A DNA stretch of 64,000 bases from BS150m-G50 sp964501185 [NCBI: uncultured Bacteroidia bacterium] (GTDB lineage: Bacteria; CAIWAD01; BS150m-G50): NCBI GenBank assembly GCA_964501185.1, contig CAZCRT010000010.1, forward strand, positions 7,020 through 71,019, in the 5' to 3' direction. Of this stretch, positions 40,895-49,639 are shown in pieces; positions within the stretch are counted from its first letter, which is position 1; each line of letters begins with the position of its first letter. A model generated the notes under the pieces. The model worked only from the letters and a program-made list of their open reading frames with translations. It made no database searches and was not told where the DNA came from. Position numbers and translations under genes: made by a program.

Positions 40895-43225
40895 ATGAAG
40901 AAATTATTCACTATTCCACTGATGACACTGGTTGCAGTTGGCAGTGCGGCACTGGCTGTTAATACCACTGCACCGGTTGTTGATTCCGGTAACCAGATTC
41001 CGGTAACCCAGATTACACAGGTAGGTGATGACACCCAGGTGAAGCATCATAATGCAACCATGGAAGATCGCAACCCGTGGGATTTTGAAGATGGTGAAGA
41101 TGGTTTTACCCATTTCGGCAACGGTATCCAGGAAGACTGGTGGCATGCGGACACAGAGCATGCATGGGATGGTAATTCCTGGTGGTCTTCTGATGCTGCA
41201 AATGGTGGCTATCTGAATGACAGCTACATGGTGCTGGATACCCAGCCCTTTGATCTCACCGGCACAACCAGCCCGGTTCTTACTTTCAAGCTGTTCTGGT
41301 ACTATGAGACTCCCGGTGGTGAACCGGCCCCTTATAATGGCTGGGATGCAGGTAATGTCCGGGTTTCTACAGATGGTGGTGACACCTGGACACCCATCTC
41401 AGGTACTCCGGCATACACTTTCACCAGCGCCTACTCTTTTGGTTACCAGTTTGGTGAGGGAGCAGGTGTTCCGGGGTGGGGTAGCGATTCCCATGGCTGG
41501 AACGATGCCTCTTTCGACCTGAGTGCCTACAACACTTTTCCAAATGTGATGGTACGTTGGGCCTCCTGTGCTGACCCCGGCTTTGATTCCACCGATGATC
41601 CCAACCTGATCGGTATGGTTATTGATGATGTCTCGATTGATGACGGCGGCACAAACATTCTCTGGTTCGACGCCGATACTACTCCACCAGAATTTGTACC
41701 GACACACGGTTATGTGACAGGTAACGACTTCTGGGAACGTGATGATGAATTTGGCGGGCACGAAAGTGACTGGAGCTTCAGATGCGAGGACGAGCCAAAC
41801 ATCAATCCTTACTTGATGTCCCCGGAGATAACACTGACCCCTGATATGACTATTTTCCTCAGCCAGTGGGTCTGGTGTGATGTGCCTGATTCCGATGGTG
41901 ATGATAACGGTTTCCTTGAAGACTACTATCATGTACATCTTACCACAGACGGTGGTATTACCTGGACTGACCTCTGCTACGACTATGCCCGTGACTATAA
42001 CAGCGCCGGTTTCGGTCTGATGGATCAAGCTGCCATTTTTAACGGCAGTCTGGAACTGACTGATTACGCAGGACAGACAATCCAGATCGGATACAGTTTG
42101 GGTACTGATGGGAACGATGACGGTGGTAACGGTTTAGGTCTTTTCATCGATGATGCAACCATCCTTGAGACTGATACTCCTGCTGACGATTGTGGTATTT
42201 CCAAGATATGGCTGGATGCACCCCGCACTGAGAACCTTGAACGCAATGTTGGTGTTCAGCTGAACAACTTTGGCCTTAACAGTCAGTTCAATATCCCTGC
42301 CTTCTATATGGTTGAAAAAGAGGGTGTGCCGGTACAGGCCATGACCGCACTGGCTCCCTTCCAGACCGAAGTGGGAGCACTGGATTATGTCCGTTATTAC
42401 GGAACCCTTGCACCCTTTACCCCGGTTGATGGTCCCGGCATATATACTTTTATCGCCTGGACTCAACTCACTGGAGATGAGGACCAGAGCAATGACACCC
42501 TCTTCTACGATTTCAATGTCTATGAAGATGGTCGCGTACTGTTCATCTATGATGATGATATCTCTTCCGCCTGGACTCTGGACGAAGCTGACTGGGCTCT
42601 GATTCGTGTAGATCAGGATCTCGGCTTTGGATTTAATGCCAAGTGGTTCACCGCTCTGATGTACAACATGGAGATCGGTGATGACGTGAACGTGGTGATC
42701 TATGACGCCGGTGTTGATGATGAAAATGTCGGCGCCCAGATTGCCGACCTCACCTACCAGGTCGGTGCTGTATATCCCGATTATGACCATTTCTATATCG
42801 GCGACATTCCAGAGTTGCAGGGTCGTACCACTGACTTCTGGATCGGTGTACATGGCCCCTGTGGCATTGTAGGACTCAACGAAGTATGGTGGATATCTCA
42901 TTCCTACTACGGTTATGATGATGCTGGGTTTGTGATCGAACCGTGGGGTGGTGATTTGAGCATGCTGGTTGAAGGTTGCTATGGAGATGGCTGTTTCTAT
43001 TATGCAAATATCCATCTGGATATTATCCACGTAGGTGAGGAGCCTCAGCTTGACTGGAACGATATAGACAGTGCTGACAGTTACAGTATCTATCGTTCCG
43101 ACGTGCCCTATTTCACACCTGCTCCGGAGAACCTGCTGGTCGACGGTATTCTTGTTTCCGAATACGAGGATACAGGTGCTACCGGTAAATACTTCTATGT
43201 GGTAACTGCTGTCCGGAATGATTAA
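40895..43225 (+). CDS. Secreted MAM/anchor-type protein with C-terminal Fn3-like domain
   Basis: A 776-residue exported protein. The signal peptide KKLFTIPLMTLVAVGSAALA is followed by two jelly-roll-like modules of the MAM / InhA-type family: residues of about 65-250 (SYMVLDTQPFDLTG, NVRVSTDGGDTWTPISG, VRWASC, GMVIDDVSI) and about 265-430 (YLMSPEITLTPDM, HVHLTTDGGITWTDL, TIQIGYSLGTDGN, GLFIDDATI). A middle adhesin-like region follows, then the last 60 residues, an Fn3-like end (LDWNDIDSADSYSIYRSD...KYFYVVTAVRND), shared with the four peptidases downstream. GAAGGAG precedes the start, and a strong terminator follows. Probably displayed on or released from the cell surface; no enzymatic motif seen. 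Confidence 0.75.
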   Translation: MKKLFTIPLMTLVAVGSAALAVNTTAPVVDSGNQIPVTQITQVGDDTQVKHHNATMEDRNPWDFEDGEDGFTHFGNGIQEDWWHADTEHAWDGNSWWSSDAANGGYLNDSYMVLDTQPFDLTGTTSPVLTFKLFWYYETPGGEPAPYNGWDAGNVRVSTDGGDTWTPISGTPAYTFTSAYSFGYQFGEGAGVPGWGSDSHGWNDASFDLSAYNTFPNVMVRWASCADPGFDSTDDPNLIGMVIDDVSIDDGGTNILWFDADTTPPEFVPTHGYVTGNDFWERDDEFGGHESDWSFRCEDEPNINPYLMSPEITLTPDMTIFLSQWVWCDVPDSDGDDNGFLEDYYHVHLTTDGGITWTDLCYDYARDYNSAGFGLMDQAAIFNGSLELTDYAGQTIQIGYSLGTDGNDDGGNGLGLFIDDATILETDTPADDCGISKIWLDAPRTENLERNVGVQLNNFGLNSQFNIPAFYMVEKEGVPVQAMTALAPFQTEVGALDYVRYYGTLAPFTPVDGPGIYTFIAWTQLTGDEDQSNDTLFYDFNVYEDGRVLFIYDDDISSAWTLDEADWALIRVDQDLGFGFNAKWFTALMYNMEIGDDVNVVIYDAGVDDENVGAQIADLTYQVGAVYPDYDHFYIGDIPELQGRTTDFWIGVHGPCGIVGLNEVWWISHSYYGYDDAGFVIEPWGGDLSMLVEGCYGDGCFYYANIHLDIIHVGEEPQLDWNDIDSADSYSIYRSDVPYFTPAPENLLVDGILVSEYEDTGATGKYFYVVTAVRND

Positions 43226-43274
43226 GAGTTATCTCAGGTGACGGAATGCCTCCGTTAACCTGATCTGCTTTAAC

Positions 43275-43310
43275 AACAGCCGGTGGGTATTGCCTGCCGG
43301 CTGTTTTTTT
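43275..43310 (+). terminator. Rho-independent terminator after the MAM-like gene
   Basis: AACAGCCGG pairs with CCGGCTGTT across a 13-base loop and is followed by seven T residues. It separates the secreted-protein gene from murA. Confidence 0.9.
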
Positions 43311-43437
43311 CTATGCAGCTTCCACATACTTCATAGAAATGCCCGCAGTATCAGCTGTGGGTATGCTCATTTGTTTGAATTCACAGACTGCAGATGTAAA
43401 CTGTACCTATTCTATTGAACATCATCCGGGGCAGAAC

Positions 43438-44718
43438 ATGCGTCTACTGATCGAGGGACCTCGCAAACTACAGGGGGAGTACATTCCCCAGGGGAATAAG
43501 AACGAAGCGCTGCCGGTACTCTGCGCGGCGCTGCTGGCTGACGAGCCGGTTACTCTGCGCAACCTGCCACTGATCGGTGATGTCAGGGTCCTGCTGCAAC
43601 TTCTGGAGCGGCTGGGTGTTGAGCTTGAGCAACAGGGCCATGAAGTGCGGCTGAGGGTTAATGGCAAACTGGACCCGCGTCCTGATTTTGAGCTGGCACA
43701 ACAGATCCGTGCCTCCCTGCTGCTCGCACCACCCCTGCTCTACCGCCAGGGTTGTTTTTTCCTGCCACAACCGGGTGGTGATAAGATCGGCCGCCGTCGT
43801 ATCGACACCCACCTTCAGGTTTTCAGTGCTTTTGGTGCTTCCCTGATTGAGGGGAGTGAGGGGCTGGAAATCCGCATTGACCGTCCTTTCCATGGCACTG
43901 CAATTCAGCTGGATGAAGCAAGTGTGATGGCGACGGAAAACGCCATGATGATGGCCGCGGTCGCGGTTGGGACCACTACCATAAGCAATGCCGCCTGCGA
44001 ACCACATGTGGTACAACTGGCTCGCTTCCTGCAACAACTGGGAGCTGAAATCGAGGGAATCGGAACCAATTGCCTGGTAATCACCGGCAGGAAGCAGCTG
44101 GATGGTGCCGATCACACGATTGCTGAGGATCACATTGAGGTCGGCAGCATGATTGCACTGGCTGCTGCAACCCGTAGTGATCTGATTATCAACAATATCA
44201 CTCCTGACAATTACGGTATGATCGGGCAGACCTTCTCTACGCTGGGTGTGGAATTCATGACTTCCGGTAACCGGATTCTGATACCGGGTAATCAGAAGCT
44301 GGAGGTGACCATGGATGCCGACGGTCAGCTTCCCAGACTGCATGAAGCACCATGGCCCGGATTTCCCCCCGACCTGTCAAGTATGGCAATCGTACTGGCA
44401 ACACAGGTCGAAGGTCCGGTATTATTTCACGCCTGGATGTTTGAATCGCGCCTGTTCTGGGTCGATTCCCTGATCAGTATGGGGGCTCGCCTGCTGCTGT
44501 GTGATCCACACCGGGTGCTGGTTATTGGCAGATCGCAACTTTATGGCCGTCTGCTCACTTCACCTGATATCAGGGCTGGCATGGCATTGCTGATTGCAGG
44601 CCTGCTGGCCGAGGGTGAGACTATCATCAAGAATATCAACCAGATCAATCGTGGTTATGAAGATATTACAACTCGACTGAACGCGCTGAGTGCCGGTATT
44701 CAACTGATTGAACACTAG
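43438..44718 (+). CDS. murA: UDP-N-acetylglucosamine 1-carboxyvinyltransferase with Asp115
   Basis: A 426-residue enzyme from the ATG at 43438 (GGGGCAG just before it); an upstream frame from 43339 has no family similarity. It adds enolpyruvate from PEP to UDP-GlcNAc, the first committed step of peptidoglycan. QGNKNEALPVLCAALL carries Lys22, FPPDLSSMA carries the Asp305 equivalent and RGYEDITTRLNALSA the Arg397 region. The catalytic loop reads QPGGDKIGRRRIDTH, so residue 115 is Asp instead of Cys. Asp at this place, as in Mycobacterium, Chlamydia and Borrelia, makes the enzyme insensitive to fosfomycin. It stands alone between terminators, away from other cell wall genes. Confidence 0.93.
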   Translation: MRLLIEGPRKLQGEYIPQGNKNEALPVLCAALLADEPVTLRNLPLIGDVRVLLQLLERLGVELEQQGHEVRLRVNGKLDPRPDFELAQQIRASLLLAPPLLYRQGCFFLPQPGGDKIGRRRIDTHLQVFSAFGASLIEGSEGLEIRIDRPFHGTAIQLDEASVMATENAMMMAAVAVGTTTISNAACEPHVVQLARFLQQLGAEIEGIGTNCLVITGRKQLDGADHTIAEDHIEVGSMIALAAATRSDLIINNITPDNYGMIGQTFSTLGVEFMTSGNRILIPGNQKLEVTMDADGQLPRLHEAPWPGFPPDLSSMAIVLATQVEGPVLFHAWMFESRLFWVDSLISMGARLLLCDPHRVLVIGRSQLYGRLLTSPDIRAGMALLIAGLLAEGETIIKNINQINRGYEDITTRLNALSAGIQLIEH

Positions 44719-45184
44719 TATCCTGTCCATCGATCAAGACGTTTGTGTGTAAATATTCTGAACAGTTAACCTGGATTCCTTACCGGTTGGAAAGCTGAAC
44801 CGGACAATTCCATACCTGCCCCCTGACCAGAACCGGTCTGCTCAATTCCCCGAAGGCAGTTTCTGTATGCTGGGCATCACTGAAGCGACAAGCTATCTTT
44901 ATATTTAACATATGCATAGTAGGCATCCACACACACCGGACCGGTCTATCAGCGATTGACAGGTCTGAATTGTGGGATAACTCATCTTGAGCAGTGAGAA
45001 AGGTATAATTTTTGCACAAAAGCCAATGATAACTGTATACGATTCTGGCAGGTTCAGGTTATAAAAACTTCAGCCTCTGGAATCATAAGATTTGCCCAAC
45101 TATTCATAAATATCGGTGATCATCATCACTATCTGGCGCCCTGAGGGACCACTTCATGGTGATTGCCATTTATCAGGAGGATTA
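44719..45184. other. 466-base leader region before the first C25 peptidase
   Basis: No gene is supported here. A TATAAT hexamer occurs at 45004-45009 but no matching -35 at the right spacing, so only a -10-like element can be claimed. An AGGAGG ribosome site at 45175-45180 precedes the ATG at 45185. Small frames on either strand lack ribosome sites and family similarity. Confidence 0.4.
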
Positions 45185-48100
45185 ATGTTTCGCTTCAAGG
45201 TAATTCCGGTATTTACATTGCTTTTTATCATGGCGGTATCCGCTTATGGTACCATAGACCTGGCACCACTGAATGGCAGTCTGATCTTGAACAGCAGCGA
45301 TGATTCAGGTTTAACACTCACCAGTGAACTGGCTGAGATCGAGCACCAGACTATCAACACCCCTGCAGGTATTTTCACGCTGTTAGAGGTGGCTGATTAC
45401 AGCTTCAGTCATGGTATCGGTGAGCCGCAGCTGCCGGTTAAACGTACTATCATAGCTGTTCCCCTGGGTGCTGAAGTAAGCGCCGAGATCACAGAAAGCT
45501 GGATCGAGCAGTTCAGCCTGTCCGATTGGGGTATCACCAATCCGGTCATCCCTGCCCAGCCTTCGCTATCCAAAAGCCAGCTGCAGGAGGATGTCCCATT
45601 CGCCTACGATGCTGATGCCTATGGCAGCTCCGCACGCAGCCCGCAACCAGTGGTAAAGCTTGAAGAGCTGGGCATAATGCGTGGCCAGCGCCTTTTTGTT
45701 CTTGAGCTGGCTCCTGTCCAGTACACTCCCGCAACCGGACAACTCAGCATTTACAGCCACCTTGAAGTTGAGGTAGTATTCAGCAATGCTGACCTGGCAG
45801 CTACAGATGAGCTGCGAGCCCGGACCTTCTCACCTTACTTTGAATCACTGTATCAGAGTCAGTTGTTCAACTATCGTCCTCTGAACGATCGTGATGACCT
45901 GACTCGATATCCGATCAAGTATGTCATCGTGGCTGATCCGATGTTCGAAGCTCAGCTGGCACCATTCATCGAATGGAAGACGCAGCAGGGTTATAATGTC
46001 ATTACAGGTTACATCGGCACAGATTTCTTTTTCAGCACTGCCAGCATTTCCGCCTGGATTCAGGATATCTGGGATGCTGCAACACCTGAAGATCCTGCAC
46101 CAAGTTTTGTGCTGTTTGTCGGTGACGATAGTGAAGTGCCTGCTTTCAGTGGCAACACCGGTGGTCATATCACCGATCTGCATTATGTCACCCTCGAGGG
46201 TGGTGATTACATGCCGGAAATCTACTACGGCCGCTTCTCCGCCCAGACCCCGGCGCAGCTGCAACCACAGATCGACAAGACACTCGAATACGAACGCTAT
46301 CTGATGCCGGACCCATCCTATCTGGGTGAAGTGGTCATGATTGCCGGTATGGATTCCGGCCATGGCAGCACCTGGGGTAATGGCCAGATTAACTATGGAA
46401 CAACCTACTACTTCAACGAAGCACACGGAATAGACTCACATACATATCTCTATCCAGCCTCCGGCGGCAATTCCGCCAATATCATCGCTGATGTCAGCAA
46501 TGGTGTCGGTTATGTTAACTATACTGCTCACGGAAGCCAGACCAGCTGGGCTGATCCCAGTTTCACCATCTCCAATATCAACAGCCTGCAGAATGACCAT
46601 GAGTATCCGACCGTGGTGGGCAACTGCTGCCTTACCAACGCTTTCGATACCGGCACCTGCTTCGGCGAAGCCTGGCTGCGTGCGGAGAACAGGGGGGCTA
46701 TCGGTTACATCGGTGGCACCAACAACACCTACTGGAATGAAGATTACTGGTGGGGTGTCGGTTCCGGCAGCATTGTAACCAATCCGACCTACGAAACACA
46801 TGGCCCCGGTGCTTACGACGGCATGTTCCACGATCATGGTGAGGTTTTCAGCCAATGGTACACTACCCAGTTTGCCTTCATCATGGCCGGGAACCTGGCG
46901 GTAGTTGAAGGTGGCAGCGGTATGGTCGACTACTACTGGGAAATATACGCGTTGATGGGCGATCCTTCCCTTTCCACTTACTTCAGCGTGCCAGAAATCA
47001 ATAATGCCAGCTACCCGACTTCCGTTTTCATCGGGCAGAGCAGCATTGACATTCAGGCGCAACCCTACTCCTATGTTGGATTGAGTATGAGTAATGAACT
47101 GGCAGGCGCAGGTCTGGTTGACTCCGGAGGCAATCTTACACTGGATTTCACCCCCTTCAACACTGATGGTACTGCCAGACTGGTAATCACCTGCCAGAAC
47201 CGTATACCGATTATTGCGGATCTGCTGGTAACCCCCAACGATGGTCCCTATGTAACACTGAATGATTATTCACCGGCAACCGCTGAGTATGGTCAATCAG
47301 TTCTGCTGGATGTAGTACTGGAGAACATCGGCACCGTGGATGCTCTGGATGTCAGCGCTATCCTCAGCAGCACCGACAGCTATGTTGCCATTACCGACAA
47401 CAGCGAGAGTTTCGGCGATATCAACGCCGGCAATACTGTCAGCGGCAATGATGTTTATGGATTTACTGTTGATGGTGTCGTACCGGACCAGCATCAGGTA
47501 AACTTCACCCTGACCGTCACCGGCACTGCCCGTGATGAGTGGGTGTCCTATCTGACCGTCACCCTGGACGCACCGGAAATGGCAACCGGCATGATGATCG
47601 TAGATGACAGCGCCGGTGGTAACGGTAACGGCCGCCTCGATCCGGGTGAAGATGCCCTGCTGATCGTACCGATCAATAACAGTGGCCATGCAACTGTAAC
47701 CAACGGACTGGCTACATTGGCCAGCAGCAGCCCCAATGTTACCGTAACTGACAACGCTGACTACACTGCCGCCATTCCTGGTGGTGGCAGCGTCAATGCT
47801 GTTTTTGGTGTTACGATCGCTGCGGAAGCGGAAGTCGGTGATCCGGCGGAATTCGATTTTGAATGGAATGCGGGTGACTTCAACCTTACTGACGATATTT
47901 ATCTCACAATCGGTCTCGTTCTGGAAGACTTTGAAACCGGTAACTTCATCGCCTTCCCCTGGGAGATGAGTGGTAACGCTGACTGGATTATCAGCACTTC
48001 CGCTTACGAAGGAAGCTTCTGCGGTCAGTCTGGCGATATCGGTGATAATCAGACTTCCAGTCTCAACCTGACCGCCAATGTTGTCGCCACCGGTGAAATC

Positions 48101-49525
48101 TCTTTCCAGTACAAGGTTTCTTCGGAGAGTAACTACGACTACCTGCGCTTCAAGATTGATGGCTCCGAGATTGCCAGCTGGGACGGTGAACAGGGCTGGG
48201 CTGAATTCAGTCACAGCGTATCCATCGGTGAGCATACTTTTACCTGGGAATTTGATAAAGACTACTCCGTCAGCAACGGCAGCGATTGCGGGTGGATCGA
48301 TTATATTATTTTCCCACCCCTGGGTGCTCCCGCCTATCCTGAAATTTCCGTCAATCCGACAGAATTTAATGTAACCCTGGAGCCGGGTACTACTACTACC
48401 GAGCCACTTACCCTGACCAATGAGGGTGACGGTGAACTTAACTACACAATCCTGGTTGCTACCGACAGTGAACCTGCTACTGCCCCGCACCTGAAGCTGG
48501 ATAAGGGTGAAGCTGACCCGCGCGTGGGTCAGGTTGCCCGTGACCAGGGTGGGCCGGACGGTTTCGGTAACTTCTGGATTGACAGTGACGAAACAGGCGG
48601 GCCGACCTATGACTGGTTTGAGATCAACAGTATCGGCACCAGTCCCGGTGATGGTGACGACGGCAACTACGGTCCCTTCAGTCTCGGCTTCAACTTCGAG
48701 TTCTATGGTACTACTTACAACGCTGTCAACATCTGCACCAACGGATTCATCTCTTTCACCTCGACCTCCAGTGAATACACAAACCAGGGCATCCCGAACA
48801 GCGCTGATCCCAACTGCCTGATCGCCCCCTTCTGGGATGACCTGAATCCCTCCAGCGCAGGCACAATCTATTACTATGCCGACGCTGCCAACCAGCGCTT
48901 TGTGGTAGAGTGGGATGCTGTAGTACACTACGGCAGCAGTGATCCTGAGACCTTCCAGGTGATCCTGAACGCTGACGGCACAATTGTCTATCAGTACGCA
49001 ACAGTGACAACTACTAACGGTTGCACTGTAGGTATCGAGAATCAGAGTGGCAGTGACGGTCTGCAGATGGTGTTCAACAGTACTTATCTGCATAACGGCC
49101 TGGCGATTCTGATTGACCACGCTACTCCCTGGCTGGAAGCTGATCCGGGTAGTGGTATTGTAGCGCCCGGTGGTGAAGCGACAGTGGATGTGCTTTTTGA
49201 CGCAGCCGATCTCACAGAGGGCATTTACTACGGCAGCATCACGGTCAATTCCAACGACCAGGATGAGAGTAGTATCGATATTCCGGTGACACTCAATGTC
49301 GGCACAATCTACCTCGACCCGGTTGACGACCTGGCTATCGCAATCTATAGTGGTTATGTCATGCTGAGTTGGAGTGCCGTAGAGGGTGCTTCCAGCTACG
49401 AGCTCTGGAGTTCTGCTGAGCCTTACAGTGGTTTCGAATATATCGGAACTTCCAGCTTTACTTCCTGGACCTTGCCACTGACTGATGGAATTCAGTTCTA
49501 TCAAGTGATAGCCACTGACGAATAG
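45185..49525 (+). CDS. Gingipain-type C25 cysteine peptidase, copy A1
   Basis: About 1446 residues from the ATG at 45185, five bases after AGGAGG; a frame from 45116 merely reads through the leader. A signal peptide (FTLLFIMAVSAYG) is followed by a C25 propeptide-like segment (PQLPVKRTIIAVPL, HLEVEVVFSN) and the catalytic domain with YPIKYVIVADPMFEAQLAPFIEWK, FVLFVGDDSEVPAF, YTAHGSQTSWADP (His449) and VVGNCCLTNAFDTGTCFGE (Cys481/482), very close to Kgp and RgpB. After about residue 690 come CARDB-like segments, a MAM-like module (EDFETGNFIAFPWEMSG), an ASH-like part and a final Fn3-like domain (VMLSWSAVEGASSYELWSS). It degrades extracellular protein, perhaps also processing other surface proteins. 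The C-terminal modules match B2, not A2. Confidence 0.9.
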   Translation: MFRFKVIPVFTLLFIMAVSAYGTIDLAPLNGSLILNSSDDSGLTLTSELAEIEHQTINTPAGIFTLLEVADYSFSHGIGEPQLPVKRTIIAVPLGAEVSAEITESWIEQFSLSDWGITNPVIPAQPSLSKSQLQEDVPFAYDADAYGSSARSPQPVVKLEELGIMRGQRLFVLELAPVQYTPATGQLSIYSHLEVEVVFSNADLAATDELRARTFSPYFESLYQSQLFNYRPLNDRDDLTRYPIKYVIVADPMFEAQLAPFIEWKTQQGYNVITGYIGTDFFFSTASISAWIQDIWDAATPEDPAPSFVLFVGDDSEVPAFSGNTGGHITDLHYVTLEGGDYMPEIYYGRFSAQTPAQLQPQIDKTLEYERYLMPDPSYLGEVVMIAGMDSGHGSTWGNGQINYGTTYYFNEAHGIDSHTYLYPASGGNSANIIADVSNGVGYVNYTAHGSQTSWADPSFTISNINSLQNDHEYPTVVGNCCLTNAFDTGTCFGEAWLRAENRGAIGYIGGTNNTYWNEDYWWGVGSGSIVTNPTYETHGPGAYDGMFHDHGEVFSQWYTTQFAFIMAGNLAVVEGGSGMVDYYWEIYALMGDPSLSTYFSVPEINNASYPTSVFIGQSSIDIQAQPYSYVGLSMSNELAGAGLVDSGGNLTLDFTPFNTDGTARLVITCQNRIPIIADLLVTPNDGPYVTLNDYSPATAEYGQSVLLDVVLENIGTVDALDVSAILSSTDSYVAITDNSESFGDINAGNTVSGNDVYGFTVDGVVPDQHQVNFTLTVTGTARDEWVSYLTVTLDAPEMATGMMIVDDSAGGNGNGRLDPGEDALLIVPINNSGHATVTNGLATLASSSPNVTVTDNADYTAAIPGGGSVNAVFGVTIAAEAEVGDPAEFDFEWNAGDFNLTDDIYLTIGLVLEDFETGNFIAFPWEMSGNADWIISTSAYEGSFCGQSGDIGDNQTSSLNLTANVVATGEISFQYKVSSESNYDYLRFKIDGSEIASWDGEQGWAEFSHSVSIGEHTFTWEFDKDYSVSNGSDCGWIDYIIFPPLGAPAYPEISVNPTEFNVTLEPGTTTTEPLTLTNEGDGELNYTILVATDSEPATAPHLKLDKGEADPRVGQVARDQGGPDGFGNFWIDSDETGGPTYDWFEINSIGTSPGDGDDGNYGPFSLGFNFEFYGTTYNAVNICTNGFISFTSTSSEYTNQGIPNSADPNCLIAPFWDDLNPSSAGTIYYYADAANQRFVVEWDAVVHYGSSDPETFQVILNADGTIVYQYATVTTTNGCTVGIENQSGSDGLQMVFNSTYLHNGLAILIDHATPWLEADPGSGIVAPGGEATVDVLFDAADLTEGIYYGSITVNSNDQDESSIDIPVTLNVGTIYLDPVDDLAIAIYSGYVMLSWSAVEGASSYELWSSAEPYSGFEYIGTSSFTSWTLPLTDGIQFYQVIATDE

Positions 49526-49538
49526 AAGATTCTGATAC

Positions 49539-49569
49539 AGGGGAGCCGCAAGGTTCCCCTTTTTGTTTT
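49539..49569 (+). terminator. Rho-independent terminator after peptidase A1
   Basis: AGGGGAGCC pairs with GGTTCCCCT (one G-U) around a GCAA tetraloop, followed by TTTTGTTTT. It begins 14 bases after the A1 stop. Confidence 0.92.
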
Positions 49570-49639
49570 CACAGTTTCGGGTGCAAAGAAAGTAATGATA
49601 TTTAACCCTGAACAAGCCTGACAGGGCTGGGAGAATTTG

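Noticed and set aside
42134-43030. 298-codon minus-strand frame
   Set aside because: Antisense to the MAM-like secreted protein; low complexity and no similarity to known families. Long antisense frames are common opposite these genes because of their codon bias.
43468-44343. 291-codon minus-strand frame
   Set aside because: Entirely antisense to murA, which has all family motifs but the Cys115 change.
45116-45184. N-terminal extension of peptidase A1
   Set aside because: The ATG at 45185 has AGGAGG at the right distance and is followed directly by a signal peptide; the extension would put 23 charged or polar residues before it.
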